A stretch of DNA of 64,000 nt from JBATTK01 sp049670505 (GCA_049670505.1 JBATTK010000013.1:26619-90618), one strand, 5' to 3'; positions 8,704-17,511 are shown, counted from the first letter of the stretch. Notes: generated from the sequence alone by a model not told the origin. Made by a program: numbers and translations.

Positions 8704-8940
8704 TTACTTGATCAATCCTTTCGCCCTAGCTTCCTTTAAAACTACGGAGATTCCTTTCTTATTAATACTCTTCAAGGCCCTAGTGGATACCTTTAGGGTA
8801 ATCCAACGATCCTCTTCGGGTATATAAAAACGTTTTTTGGAAAGATTCACATCAAATCTTCTCCTCGTCTTATTGATCGAAAAAGATACATTATTCCCGA
8901 ACATTGCTCTCTTTCCGGTAAGTTCACAAACTTTTGACAT
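8704..8940 (-). CDS. rpmB: 50S ribosomal protein L28
   Basis: A 78-residue L28, recognisable from SKVCELTGKRAMFGNNVS, then NKTRRRFDVNL and the C-terminal LKSINKKGI. It is the first gene of the rpmB-rpmG-DUF4295 operon. A good -7 element sits at 8974-8981, giving a leader of about 27 bases. Confidence 0.97.
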   Translation of the reverse strand: MSKVCELTGKRAMFGNNVSFSINKTRRRFDVNLSKKRFYIPEEDRWITLKVSTRALKSINKKGISVVLKEARAKGLIK

Positions 8941-8973
8941 TGTGCTACGTTTAGTGTGATTTTAAACAGGGTG

Positions 8974-8981
8974 CAAATTTA
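8974..8981 (-). promoter_or_regulatory. -7 box for the rpmB operon
   Basis: On the minus strand TAAATTTG fits TANNTTTG exactly and is followed by C, a common context in Flavobacteria. It is placed to drive rpmB, rpmG and DUF4295. Confidence 0.55.
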
Positions 8982-9013
8982 TATCATTTTTATGGGACGG
9001 GCAAAATTCTTGT

Positions 9014-10261
9014 TCAGAATTTTAAAATTTCTTTTTGTAGTAGTTCAAAGGCTTTATGAACGGATTTCTGAACGATTCGCTCCCTGTGGTTTCCCATATT
9101 AAATTTCTCTATAAAGGTTCCGTTGGGGGAAGCTATCGCAATATAAACCGTACCTATGTCGGCATCGGAATCTCCCTTTGCCGGACCTGCGTTCCCTGTG
9201 GTCGCTATACTAAAATCGGTTTTCAACAGGTGTCTGACATTTTCCGCCATGGCCTTGGCCACTTCCATACTTACTACGGAATACTTCTCCACCATACTTT
9301 TTGGAACGTTCAACACTTCTATTTTGGTCTGCGTGGCATAGCTGACCACACTACCCTTAAAATAATTTGATGCGCCCGGTAGCGAAGTAATCTGCTGTGC
9401 AATTTTGCCTCCGGTAAAACTCTCCGCAGTTGCCAATGTCATTTTTTTAAGGGTCAATAATTTGGCCAAGACCTCTTCTATGGTTTCCTCATCCTCCACG
9501 CCATAGATGATATCTTCTATTAGTGGGTATAACTTTTTGGATGCTTGCTCAACGGCATCCGCAATTAAATCCTTATCCGTTCCCTTAGCGGTCAATCGCA
9601 ATCGTACCTTACCCAGATTGGGTAAATAGGCCAACTTAATAAAGGAAGGCAGATTATCTTCCCATGCTGCAATTCTTGCAGCAATGGCACTTTCCCCCAT
9701 GCCATAGGTAATAATGGTTTTATGCAAGATATAAGGACGTTCAAACTCGCTTACAATTTTAGGTATTACGGCATTGACCATTAAATTTTTCATTTCAAAG
9801 GGAACGCCCGGCATCGATATAAAAACGGTTCCCTTTTCCATGATCCACATTCCCGGTGCCGTGCCATAAGCATTGTGCAAGGCCGTAGCTTTTGATGGTA
9901 CCCATGCCTGCTTTCTATTGACCTCGGAAATAGGGGTGGAAATATATTTGGCGAACAATTCCTCTACATGATGGAGAACTTCTTTATTCTCCACAAGAAC
10001 ATCGTCGAAATATTCACATAAGGTGTGTTTGGTAATATCATCCTTGGTAGGGCCCAATCCACCTGTAATAATAATAATACTAGCCCTGGAATGGGCATCT
10101 TTCAATGCCTGTAGAATATGGCTTTTTTCATCTTGAACGGAGGTTATTTGATATACCGAAACCCCTATTTTGTTCAGCTTTTTGGCAATAAAGGCAGAGT
10201 TGGAATCAATTATTTGCCCAATGAGAATCTCATCCCCAATGGTGATGATTTCCGCGAACAT
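9014..10261 (-). CDS. cinA: CinA family nicotinamide-nucleotide amidohydrolase
   Basis: A 415-residue two-domain CinA. The N-terminal MoCF/COG1058 domain (about 1-170) has IGDEILIGQIIDSN and GGLGPTKDD. The C-terminal CinA domain (about 255-410) has TLATAESFTGGKIAQ and the TTGNAGP loop. Together they act in pyridine-nucleotide salvage (ADP-ribose pyrophosphatase plus NMN deamidase activities are known for the family). The start codon overlaps the stop codon of the upstream Hpt gene by one base, so the genes are co-transcribed. Confidence 0.93.
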   Translation of the reverse strand: MFAEIITIGDEILIGQIIDSNSAFIAKKLNKIGVSVYQITSVQDEKSHILQALKDAHSRASIIIITGGLGPTKDDITKHTLCEYFDDVLVENKEVLHHVEELFAKYISTPISEVNRKQAWVPSKATALHNAYGTAPGMWIMEKGTVFISMPGVPFEMKNLMVNAVIPKIVSEFERPYILHKTIITYGMGESAIAARIAAWEDNLPSFIKLAYLPNLGKVRLRLTAKGTDKDLIADAVEQASKKLYPLIEDIIYGVEDEETIEEVLAKLLTLKKMTLATAESFTGGKIAQQITSLPGASNYFKGSVVSYATQTKIEVLNVPKSMVEKYSVVSMEVAKAMAENVRHLLKTDFSIATTGNAGPAKGDSDADIGTVYIAIASPNGTFIEKFNMGNHRERIVQKSVHKAFELLQKEILKF

Positions 10262-10599
10262 TACAGGTTAAAGTCTTTTTTTAGCTCGGAAATTACCTGA
10301 TGAATATCTTTTTTGAGTATGGGAAACCTTTTTTCGATCTCGCCCTTATTTTCCGGATCCTTGCCCAAAGTTTCTATTTCAAGGGCGGTAGCACGCGTTT
10401 GCTCCATGCCCAACAAATCTACATTGGGCTTTATTTTATGTGCTAGTTTGTATACATTTTCATAATCCTTTCTAGAAATTGCAGTTTCCAATTCCTCTAG
10501 ATCTTGGGGCACTTCTTCCAAAAAAACTAAAATAACCGAATTGATGAAATCTTCATCCCCTTCGGCCATTTCATTAATTTTATCGAGGTTGTATATCAT
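10261..10599 (-). CDS. Hpt (histidine phosphotransfer) domain protein
   Basis: A 112-residue stand-alone Hpt domain, a four-helix carrier of phosphate in multistep phosphorelays. The phosphorylatable residue is His54 in KLAHKIKPN, with helical flanks such as IISVILVFLEEVP-like and LEELETAISRKDY. No sensor kinase or response regulator lies nearby, so partners are elsewhere. It sits between a FAH-family gene (adjacent stop/start) and cinA (one-base overlap); no functional link among the three is evident. Confidence 0.88.
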   Translation of the reverse strand: MIYNLDKINEMAEGDEDFINSVILVFLEEVPQDLEELETAISRKDYENVYKLAHKIKPNVDLLGMEQTRATALEIETLGKDPENKGEIEKRFPILKKDIHQVISELKKDFNL

Positions 10600-11211
10600 T
10601 TATTTAATTTTTACCGAAAATAGCTCTTCGCCTTCCAGAATACCCGAAAGATAGTCATTTGCACTTATTTTACCAACCCCGGCAGGTGTCCCCGTAAAAA
10701 TAACGTCCCCTTTCTTTAACATAAAATACTTGGAGACATAGGAAACCAGCTCATCTATCTTCCACAACATCAAGCTAGTATTGCCCGCCTGCACTAGTTC
10801 TCCATTTTTCAATAAAGAAAAATTGATATCGTTCAAATCTTTGAAATTTGATTTTGGGAGCCATTTCCCAACTACTGCAGCACCATCAAAACCCTTCGCT
10901 TTTTCCCATGGCAATCCTTTTTCCTTTAACCGGAACTGTAGGTCCCTTGCGGTGAAATCTATTCCTAGACCTATCTCATCATAATAGGTATGGGCAAATT
11001 TTTCATCGATATGCTTTCCTACTTTTTTTATCTTAATAAGCACCTCTACCTCGTAGTGTACATCATTGGAAAATTCCGGAATATAAAAATCCTGCTCTTT
11101 AGGAAGGATGGAAGAATCAGGTTTTATAAAAACTACAGGATCCGATGGTCGCTCATTGGCCAATTCTTTTATGTGATCTGTATAATTACGTCCGATACAA
11201 ATGAGTTTCAT
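10600..11211 (-). CDS. Fumarylacetoacetate hydrolase (FAH) family protein
   Basis: A 203-residue single-domain FAH-family enzyme. The family cleaves or decarboxylates 2-oxo acids and acylpyruvates with a divalent metal. Visible motifs are MKLICIGRNYTDHI, the metal-binding HYEVEV, GIDFTARDLQ and FTGTPAGVG. I chose the start at 11211. The longer frame from 11265 begins with residues encoded by a heptamer tandem repeat (TKHQTPN repeated), which is not part of the fold. Only one base separates the ATG from the repeat array. The closest functional guess is acylpyruvase or oxaloacetate decarboxylase. Confidence 0.88.
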   Translation of the reverse strand: MKLICIGRNYTDHIKELANERPSDPVVFIKPDSSILPKEQDFYIPEFSNDVHYEVEVLIKIKKVGKHIDEKFAHTYYDEIGLGIDFTARDLQFRLKEKGLPWEKAKGFDGAAVVGKWLPKSNFKDLNDINFSLLKNGELVQAGNTSLMLWKIDELVSYVSKYFMLKKGDVIFTGTPAGVGKISANDYLSGILEGEELFSVKIK

Positions 11212-11212
11212 A

Positions 11213-11254
11213 TTTGGTGTTTGGTGTTTGGTGTTTGGTGTTTGGTGTTTGGTG
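11213..11254. repeat. Heptamer tandem array, six copies of TTTGGTG
   Basis: Six perfect head-to-tail copies of TTTGGTG (CACCAAA on the coding strand of the downstream gene) abut the start codon of the FAH gene. Total length is 42 bases, a multiple of three, so the present copy number keeps an upstream ATG (11265) in frame with the gene; five or seven copies would not. Confidence 0.95.
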
Positions 11255-11313
11255 TAAAATACCAAAATCGTCTTTACTGTTTTAGATTTTGATGTGCGGT
11301 TTTATCCGTCTTT

Positions 11314-12090
11314 TTAACCTAGCTTATTGTTCAATTTATTTAACTTAATCTGGGTCAATACTTTTTTTGTATATAATGGAAAATCGGCATTCATGATCCA
11401 TCCAAAATATCCCGGCTCTTTTTCCAACACTTGATCTACTTTTTTGCCTTTGTGCTTTCCAAAGGAAAAAATTTCATCACCATCTTCATCCAATGCAATG
11501 AATCCGGCAAAATCCACCGACTGCTTATGTGTAGAAAATTCAGAGAGCTTTTTTATGTTATTTTCCAACTCCGGATACCGTTCCAATTGGGAAAGTAGCA
11601 CTTCATATGTGGCCAAGGTATCGGCTTCAGCACTATGGGCGTCAGTAAGTTCTTTACCGCAATAAAACGTATAGGCCGCACCTAAAGTACGCTTTTCCAT
11701 TTTATGGAAAATAGTCTGCACATCAACAGAAGCCATATTTTTCATGTCAAAATCCATATCGGCACGAAGCATTTCCTCGGCCAACAAGGGAATATCAAAC
11801 CGATTGGAATTAAATCCGCCTAGATCGCTATCCTTGATCATACGATATATTTCTTTGGAAAGTTCCTTAAAAATAGGCTCATTGGCCACTTTCTCATTAG
11901 AAATACCGTGGATTGCAACGACCTCTTCCGGAATCTGCATCTCCGGATTTACTAACCAGGTCTTACTTTCCGTGGTGCCATTGGGAAAGACCTTTAAAAT
12001 TGAAATTTCCACAATTCTATCCTTGGCCACATTGGTTCCGGTGGTTTCCAAATCAAAAAAGCAAATAGGTTTCGTAAGCTTTAATTGCAT
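11314..12090 (-). CDS. DEDDh 3'-5' exonuclease (DnaQ/ExoX-like)
   Basis: A 258-residue exonuclease of the DnaQ (Pol III epsilon-like) superfamily. ExoI motif: FFDLETTGTNVAKDRIVEI. ExoII: GFNSNRFDIPLL. ExoIII: HSAEADTLATYEVL. A C-terminal ExoX-like module (FGKHKGKKV, YFGWIMNADFP) distinguishes it from the replicative proofreading subunit. I moved the start from the ATG at 12111 to the one at 12090 (MQLKLTKP), because a TATCTTTG -7 box at 12109-12116 overlaps the first and would start transcription at about 12102. Role: DNA repair or end trimming. Confidence 0.9.
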   Translation of the reverse strand: MQLKLTKPICFFDLETTGTNVAKDRIVEISILKVFPNGTTESKTWLVNPEMQIPEEVVAIHGISNEKVANEPIFKELSKEIYRMIKDSDLGGFNSNRFDIPLLAEEMLRADMDFDMKNMASVDVQTIFHKMEKRTLGAAYTFYCGKELTDAHSAEADTLATYEVLLSQLERYPELENNIKKLSEFSTHKQSVDFAGFIALDEDGDEIFSFGKHKGKKVDQVLEKEPGYFGWIMNADFPLYTKKVLTQIKLNKLNNKLG

Positions 12091-12108
12091 AGTAGCTCTT
12101 GGTTTAGA

Positions 12109-12116
12109 CAAAGATA
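12109..12116 (-). promoter_or_regulatory. -7 box that fixes the exonuclease start
   Basis: TATCTTTG on the minus strand matches TANNTTTG. Transcription starting about seven bases downstream excludes the ATG at 12111 and leaves about 12 bases of leader before the ATG at 12090. Confidence 0.5.
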
Positions 12117-12151
12117 GTTTTTAGAAATTATGCAAAGAAAGAAGACGGTTA

Positions 12152-12931
12152 TTATTTACGGGTATTTGTAAACAACCAAGGCAAGAGTTCCGGTTCCGCA
12201 AAGGCATTGTCCCAACTATTATGTGTTACATCGGGGTACAGCGAAAATTTCGCTTCCGCTCCTGATTTTTTAAGTGCTTCGAACATTTTTTGCGAATGCA
12301 TATAATTTACGACCCCATCTGCATCCCCATGGAATATCCACCAGTTGGGGCCGGTTAATTTAGGGGCCGTATCCGGATGTGCCCCTCCACAAATAGGAAA
12401 AGCGGCCGCATAGGTCTTAGGGTTTCTGTAAACAAGTTCAAAGGTGCCCATGCCTCCCATGGAGAGTCCACCTACATACATTCTTTTTGCATCTAGCTTA
12501 TATGTTCCTTTTAAATATTTTACCAATTTTTGAAGCGTCACCATGGCGCTTGTCGGCTTTTCCCCTTTGGAAAATGCGAAACCAAAAACCCCATCTACCT
12601 CTTTTTTATTTACATTGCTCCAATAACTATTCTCCGGGCATTGGGGAAACACCACAATTGCCGGAAATTTTTTTCTAACGGTATCCCCTAGGAACATATC
12701 GGCACCATGTGTTAACTGTAGTTCGTTATCATTACCACGCTCCCCTGATCCATGCAATACCAAAATTAAGGGATAAGCCTTGTCCGCATTATAACCCTCG
12801 GGGTACAAAATGCGGTACGGCATCCTGTATTTTCCTTTGCTAAAAATCTCTTTCTTATAAGCGGATAAGTCTTGAGAAAATATGTTGGAAATCGACAAAA
12901 TGATTGTCATAAGGATAAGGAGAGACTTCAT
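12152..12931 (-). CDS. Secreted alpha/beta hydrolase (esterase/PHB depolymerase-like)
   Basis: A 259-residue exported alpha/beta hydrolase (signal peptide ending about SNIFSQ). The oxyanion region LVLHGSGERGND and the nucleophile elbow GLSMGGMG (catalytic Ser) are clear, GDADGVV carries the acid, and His lies in YPDVTHNSW. This organisation is typical of the prolyl-oligopeptidase/phospholipase-like carboxylesterases that remove acyl or feruloyl groups from polysaccharides or process small esters. The gene stands alone between the exonuclease and E2 genes, and no substrate can be inferred from context. Confidence 0.85.
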   Translation of the reverse strand: MKSLLILMTIILSISNIFSQDLSAYKKEIFSKGKYRMPYRILYPEGYNADKAYPLILVLHGSGERGNDNELQLTHGADMFLGDTVRKKFPAIVVFPQCPENSYWSNVNKKEVDGVFGFAFSKGEKPTSAMVTLQKLVKYLKGTYKLDAKRMYVGGLSMGGMGTFELVYRNPKTYAAAFPICGGAHPDTAPKLTGPNWWIFHGDADGVVNYMHSQKMFEALKKSGAEAKFSLYPDVTHNSWDNAFAEPELLPWLFTNTRK

Positions 12932-13012
12932 TGCAGTTACACTTTTTTTTTATTCTTATAGCGGCTAAAAAATGCCCTGGTAATACATGCGGTATTATCT
13001 TCCTGCATGGTC

Positions 13013-14374
13013 CTATATTTCCCTGTTCACGTCCCATGCCTCCAGATAATCTGCAATGGACTTTATGAACATTCCGCCCAAGGCACCGTTTACGACTCTA
13101 TGATCATAACTATGCGACAGAAACATTTTGCTACGTATCCCAATAAAATCGCCTTCACTGGTCTCAATGACGGCAGGCATTTTACGGATAGCACCCAAGG
13201 CCAAGATGCCTACTTGGGGTTGGTTAATGATCGGGGTTCCAAAAACGCTACCAAAAGATCCCACATTGGTAACCGTATAGGTGCCATCTTTTACTTCCTC
13301 TGGCTTAAGTGCATTATTTCTAGATCTGTAGGCAAGGTCATTGACCACTTTGGCCATACCGACCAAGTTTAATTGGTCCGCATTTTTAATAACGGGAACT
13401 ATAAGGTTGCCATCGGGCAGCGCAGCGGCCATACCTATATTGATATTCTTTTTCTTAATGACCGTATCACCGTCCACCGAAACATTTACCATGGGGAAAC
13501 TCTTGAGGGCCTTTGCAACGGCTTCCATGAATATCGGGGTAAATGTCATTTTCTCACCTTCACGCTCCTCAAAGGATTTTTTTACTTTATTTCTCCAATT
13601 CACGATATTGGTAACATCTACTTCAATAAAGCTCTGTACATGCGCAGAAGTGGAAATACTTTCGGACATATGTTTGGCAATGAGTTTCCCCATACGGGTC
13701 ATGGGGATGATTTCATCTCCGCTATGGACCTGTGTAGTAGTATGTGTTTTCTCAATAACAGGTGTAGCTTTCGCCTCTTCTTTAGGAGCCGGCTTTTCTT
13801 TTATTGGGGTCGATGGGCTTGCAGTAGGTTGTGAAATACCGGATTTTTTTCTTCCCACATAGCTTAAAATATCATTTTTTGTCACCCTTCCTTCCTTACC
13901 GGTACCGGCAATTGCATCCAACTCTTCAATAGTTATTCCTTCCTGCTTGGCAATATTCTTCACTAAGGGAGAATAAAATCGATCTGTAGCACTATAATCA
14001 TGTACCACCGGTACAGAAACCGCCTCCTTGGCCATAACTACGTTGCTTTCCAACTCCGTTACGGTTTCTCCGGATATTTCCTCGATCGCATCATCTATCT
14101 CGATCGCATCATCGGGTGTGTGCGCCAACTCTCCATTGATCTCTATGACCGCTACGGTCTGCCCCACCGAAATAACATCATCCACATTAAAAAGCTTTTC
14201 CACCAATACACCGTCTACTTCACTTGGAACTTCTGAATCTACCTTATCCGTGGCAATCTCAAAAACAGCTTCGTCCATTTCAATAGTATCACCAACTTCC
14301 TTTAACCAAGAGGTAAGGGTTGCTTCGGCAACACTCTCTCCCATCTGCGGTAATTTTAATTCAAATTTTGACAT
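13013..14374 (-). CDS. 2-oxo acid dehydrogenase E2 (dihydrolipoamide acyltransferase)
   Basis: A 453-residue E2 component that moves acyl groups from E1 to CoA. An N-terminal lipoyl domain has the modified lysine at K44 (ATDKVDSEVPS). A peripheral-subunit-binding domain lies at about 132-172 (SPLVKNIAKQEG, GTGKEGRVTKNDIL). A Pro/Ala/Lys-rich linker leads to the catalytic CAT domain, ending SYDHRVVNGALGG. The classical HxxxDG motif reads H425-RVV-N429-G, with Asn where Asp is usual. Branched-chain 2-oxo acid dehydrogenase (BkdB-like) is the likeliest complex; no E1/E3 gene is adjacent. Confidence 0.9.
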   Translation of the reverse strand: MSKFELKLPQMGESVAEATLTSWLKEVGDTIEMDEAVFEIATDKVDSEVPSEVDGVLVEKLFNVDDVISVGQTVAVIEINGELAHTPDDAIEIDDAIEEISGETVTELESNVVMAKEAVSVPVVHDYSATDRFYSPLVKNIAKQEGITIEELDAIAGTGKEGRVTKNDILSYVGRKKSGISQPTASPSTPIKEKPAPKEEAKATPVIEKTHTTTQVHSGDEIIPMTRMGKLIAKHMSESISTSAHVQSFIEVDVTNIVNWRNKVKKSFEEREGEKMTFTPIFMEAVAKALKSFPMVNVSVDGDTVIKKKNINIGMAAALPDGNLIVPVIKNADQLNLVGMAKVVNDLAYRSRNNALKPEEVKDGTYTVTNVGSFGSVFGTPIINQPQVGILALGAIRKMPAVIETSEGDFIGIRSKMFLSHSYDHRVVNGALGGMFIKSIADYLEAWDVNREI

Positions 14375-14411
14375 ATTGTTACTTAACGGGTTCTTTTAGA
14401 ATACTATTTTG

Positions 14412-14419
14412 CAAAAATA
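14412..14419 (-). promoter_or_regulatory. -7 box for the E2 gene
   Basis: TATTTTTG on the minus strand fits TANNTTTG and lies about 38 bases before the E2 start. It is inside the near-palindrome CTATTTTGCAAAAATAG (14404-14420), which could also bind a regulator. Confidence 0.45.
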
Positions 14420-14468
14420 GTAAAAAAAAGACCTTATCATTGTGTTTAATGTATTTTTTGAAGTGTCA

Positions 14469-15089
14469 TTACGACGCTTTTATGGAACTCTCAAACGGAA
14501 TTCTGTTCAAAATACTTCTTCCCAAAGTCACCTCATCGGCATACTCCAACTCATCGCCCACGGCAATTCCTCTTGCAATAGTAGATGTTTTTAGCTTCAA
14601 ATCATTCAACTGTTTGTAAATATAGAAATTAGTGGTATCGCCTTCCATAGTGGAACTTAGCGCAAAAATTAATTCCTTCAACTGTCCTTGTTTTGCTTTG
14701 ACTATAAGGGAAGTAATCGTAAGGTCTTGGGGTCCGACTCCTTCCATAGGGGAAATTTTGCCGCCAAGCACATGATATAACCCTTTGTATTGTCCGGTAC
14801 TTTCAATGGCCATGACATCCCTGATATCTTCTACCACACATACGAGGCTTTTATCTCTTTTTGGGTTGGCGCAAATCTCACACAGGGCAACATCGGAAAT
14901 ATTATGGCAATTGGAACAAAACTTTATTCCGTCCCTTAGCCCTTGCAATGCCGTGGAGAGTCTAGCCGTTTGTTCACTAGGTTGTTTTAATAAATGTAAA
15001 ACCAAACGCAAGGCTGTGCGCTTGCCAATGCCCGGTAGCTGGGACATTTCATATACTGCATTTTCCAAGAGCTTAGATGAAAATTCCAT
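14469..15089 (-). CDS. recR: Recombination mediator RecR
   Basis: A 206-residue RecR, part of RecFOR, which loads RecA on SSB-coated gaps. A helix-hairpin-helix (LPGIGKRTALRLV) comes first, then a C4 zinc finger (C58, C61, C70, C73) and a Toprim domain (VVEDIRDVMAIE). The start at 15089 (MEFSSKLLE) gives the usual family length; the longer frame from 15134 would overlap the divergent symporter promoter. Confidence 0.95.
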   Translation of the reverse strand: MEFSSKLLENAVYEMSQLPGIGKRTALRLVLHLLKQPSEQTARLSTALQGLRDGIKFCSNCHNISDVALCEICANPKRDKSLVCVVEDIRDVMAIESTGQYKGLYHVLGGKISPMEGVGPQDLTITSLIVKAKQGQLKELIFALSSTMEGDTTNFYIYKQLNDLKLKTSTIARGIAVGDELEYADEVTLGRSILNRIPFESSIKAS

Positions 15090-15122
15090 AACTGCAAAAT
15101 TACATAATGTTTTAAGTTTTTG

Positions 15123-15129
15123 TACTTTG
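15123..15129 (+). promoter_or_regulatory. -7 box for the sodium/solute symporter
   Basis: TACTTTG followed by C is the TANTTTG(C) variant. Transcription would begin near 15136, after the ATG at 15133, so the ATG at 15148 is favoured. It lies in the short region between divergent recR and the symporter. Confidence 0.45.
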
Positions 15130-15147
15130 CGCATGAAATTTATTTCT

Positions 15148-16608
15148 ATGACATCTTCACATATCCTACTGCTGATCGGCGGTTATTTCTTAGTGCTCTT
15201 ATTGATTTCTTATTTTACCGGAAAAAACGATTCCAATGTCGATTTTTTCAAAGCCGGAAAACAATCGCCTTGGTATTTGGTTGCATTCGGGATGATCGGC
15301 ACATCGCTTTCAGGAGTTACTTTTATCTCGGTTCCAGGTGGGGTAGAAAGTTCTGAATTTAGCTATATGCAGGTAGTGTTTGGTTATTTGGCGGGCTATT
15401 TTGTCATCGCTTATCTGCTAATGCCTATTTACTATAAATTGAATGTCACCTCTATATACGAATACTTGGAACAGCGCTTTGGAATCGTGAGTTATAAGAC
15501 CGGAGCGTTTTTCTTCTTTGTATCCCGGGTATTGGGCGCATCCTTCCGCCTGTTCCTGGTGGCCATTGTATTACAACAGTTTGTTTTTGATGCATGGAAC
15601 GTTCCTTTTGAAGTGACTGTAGGACTATCCATTCTGTTAATTTGGATCTATACCTTTCGCGGTGGTATAAAAACCATTGTATGGACAGATACCTTACAGA
15701 CCCTGTTTATGTTGTTGTCCGTAGGTTTGTCCATTTACTTCATTAACCAAAAATTGGATTGGAGCTTCTCCGAATTCTTGGCTTCCGATGAATTAAGGCA
15801 ATACAATAAGATTTTGTTCACGGATGATTTCTTTGCCAGAAATCATTTTGTAAAGTCCTTTGTTGGTGGCATGTTCATTACCATATGCATGACGGGGCTA
15901 GATCAGGATATGATGCAAAAGAACCTCACTTGCAAGACCTTAAAAGACGCACAGAAGAATATGGTTTCCTTTAGTGTGGTGCTTATTGCGGTGAACTTCC
16001 TTTTTCTTTTGCTCGGGGCCCTATTGTTCATTTATGCCGCCAAATTTCAAATTGCCACGCCTTTAATGGATGGAGCTCCCAAATCCGACCTCCTTTTTCC
16101 TGAAATAGCGTTGAACAGTGACTTGGGAATTATGGTGGCCGTCACCTTTATGTTGGGACTTATTGCCGCTGCCTACAGCAGTGCGGATAGTGCCCTTACT
16201 GCTCTCACCACTTCTTTTTGTGTTGATTTTTTAGGCATTGACAAGAGACCCGAAGACCAACAAAAAAAACTACGGAAACAAACCCATGTGGCGATGAGCA
16301 TTTTATTGATCATCGTAATCGTAATTTTTAAACACGTTTTGGACCGAAGTGTGATAGATGGACTGCTTACGGTAGCAACTTATACCTATGGGCCGCTCTT
16401 GGGGTTGTTCGCTTTTGGCATTTTCACCAAATACAGGATTAAAGATCAATATTCGTGGGCGGTAGCATTGGCCTCCGTATGTATTATCGTGGGCGTTGCC
16501 AACATACCGGCGGAAAACCTGGGCGGTTATACCATTGGTTATGAACTATTGCCCATAAATGGCCTGTTCACTTTTATTGGATTGTTCCTGATCCGCGAGA
16601 AAGAGTGA
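15148..16608 (+). CDS. Sodium:solute symporter (SSS family)
   Basis: A 486-residue inner-membrane transporter with about 13 hydrophobic helices, of the SSS family that couples solute uptake to sodium. Family features include SGVTFISVPGG near the start, the FRGGIKTIVWTDTLQ segment and GLIAAAYSSADSALTALTTSF, which holds the conserved sodium-site Ser/Thr residues. The substrate (sugar, amino acid or carboxylate) is not evident. The start at 15133 (MKFISM...) remains possible. The stop codon directly abuts the stop of the convergent gene at 16609, with no spacer. Confidence 0.9.
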   Translation: MTSSHILLLIGGYFLVLLLISYFTGKNDSNVDFFKAGKQSPWYLVAFGMIGTSLSGVTFISVPGGVESSEFSYMQVVFGYLAGYFVIAYLLMPIYYKLNVTSIYEYLEQRFGIVSYKTGAFFFFVSRVLGASFRLFLVAIVLQQFVFDAWNVPFEVTVGLSILLIWIYTFRGGIKTIVWTDTLQTLFMLLSVGLSIYFINQKLDWSFSEFLASDELRQYNKILFTDDFFARNHFVKSFVGGMFITICMTGLDQDMMQKNLTCKTLKDAQKNMVSFSVVLIAVNFLFLLLGALLFIYAAKFQIATPLMDGAPKSDLLFPEIALNSDLGIMVAVTFMLGLIAAAYSSADSALTALTTSFCVDFLGIDKRPEDQQKKLRKQTHVAMSILLIIVIVIFKHVLDRSVIDGLLTVATYTYGPLLGLFAFGIFTKYRIKDQYSWAVALASVCIIVGVANIPAENLGGYTIGYELLPINGLFTFIGLFLIREKE

Positions 16609-17145
16609 CTATTCATCCTTTGTTTCCAGAAGATCGACCAATACTTTAAAATCATCCAAGATAGATGCACCGGCAGCTTTTAGATATTCCTGGGAATTTA
16701 GGGAACCGCCATGAATATGGTTGTCCGTTTGCCGTATGAGTATATGGCCCTTAAAATAATTTTGAGCTTGGTAAAGCTCAAATTCATCCGTCGCCGTATC
16801 ATGTATATTATTTTTTGGAGGTGCTATATAATCCATATTTCGTTCTAAACAATAGTGGAGACTATCGTTCTGCAAATAATAGATGTTTTCGCTCTCCGAA
16901 TAGGTGTTATGGGTTTTTAAGATTACTTTCCGTACCTGATCATCTTGGTAGTGTACCACGAGAGCCGTTTTTTTAGCATTGAAATTTTCAATTTGAAACG
17001 TATCTATTTTAGTCCAATTTTGATTTGCATCTATTTTTTCGACGTAACCATCTATGGCAACGACTAGGGAATCAATTGTTGTATATTGGGCAGTTGCCCC
17101 ATAAAAGAAGAGTAAAAAAAGAATGGATAAATACTTGCTGATCAT
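16609..17145 (-). CDS. Hypothetical secreted protein
   Basis: A 178-residue protein I do not recognise. A signal peptide (LFLLFFYGATAQ) is followed by a soluble domain with alternating hydrophobic residues, likely beta-rich. It carries a single mid-protein Cys (YCLERNMDY) and a NHIHGGSLNS segment near the C-terminus. It starts three bases after the stop of the CoA-binding gene, so the two share a transcript. No catalytic motif is clear. It is probably a periplasmic protein. Confidence 0.6.
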   Translation of the reverse strand: MISKYLSILFLLFFYGATAQYTTIDSLVVAIDGYVEKIDANQNWTKIDTFQIENFNAKKTALVVHYQDDQVRKVILKTHNTYSESENIYYLQNDSLHYCLERNMDYIAPPKNNIHDTATDEFELYQAQNYFKGHILIRQTDNHIHGGSLNSQEYLKAAGASILDDFKVLVDLLETKDE

Positions 17146-17148
17146 TCG

Positions 17149-17511
17149 TTATGCATATTGATTTGTGGACAATAATACCAAGGTGCATGCAACCTCTACC
17201 GCAATACCCTTTTCCTCCAACAATTGGTAAAAGTAAGGGTTTTCGGTGCCGGGGTTAAAAATTATCCTTTTAGGACGTAATCTAATTATGTCATTGTAAT
17301 ATTGCTCCTGCCGCCGAGGGTTTATATATAAAGTTATCGTGTGGATATTTTGAAAATTATCTAAATTGGTTTTTATTTGTATTCCATAAATTTCTCCCCC
17401 CTTTAAACCGAAAGCCTCGGTTTCAATTTGATGTACAAGAAGGCGCTTCACTACTAAATTACTGTAACGATCTGGTTTTAAGGAATCTCCAAAAACGAGT
17501 GTTTTTCGCAT
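17149..17511 (-). CDS. CoA-binding (Rossmann-like) domain protein
   Basis: A 120-residue single-domain protein of the CoA_binding_2 family (like E. coli YccU). It shows LVFGDSLKPDRYSN near the N-terminus, then HTITLYINP, PKRIIFNPGTENP and GIAVEVACTLVLL. Such proteins bind CoA or a nucleotide, but their cellular role is unclear. It is the first gene of a two-gene unit with the secreted protein at 16609. Confidence 0.85.
   Translation of the reverse strand: MRKTLVFGDSLKPDRYSNLVVKRLLVHQIETEAFGLKGGEIYGIQIKTNLDNFQNIHTITLYINPRRQEQYYNDIIRLRPKRIIFNPGTENPYFYQLLEEKGIAVEVACTLVLLSTNQYA

Noticed and set aside
13341..13862. 173-codon open frame opposite the E2 gene
   Set aside because: It is antisense to a well-supported gene and composed of low-information Ser/Phe/Ile runs.
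14785..15132. N-terminal extension of the symporter reading frame
   Set aside because: It lies over recR on the other strand, has no transporter features, and the -7 box at 15123 starts transcription after it.
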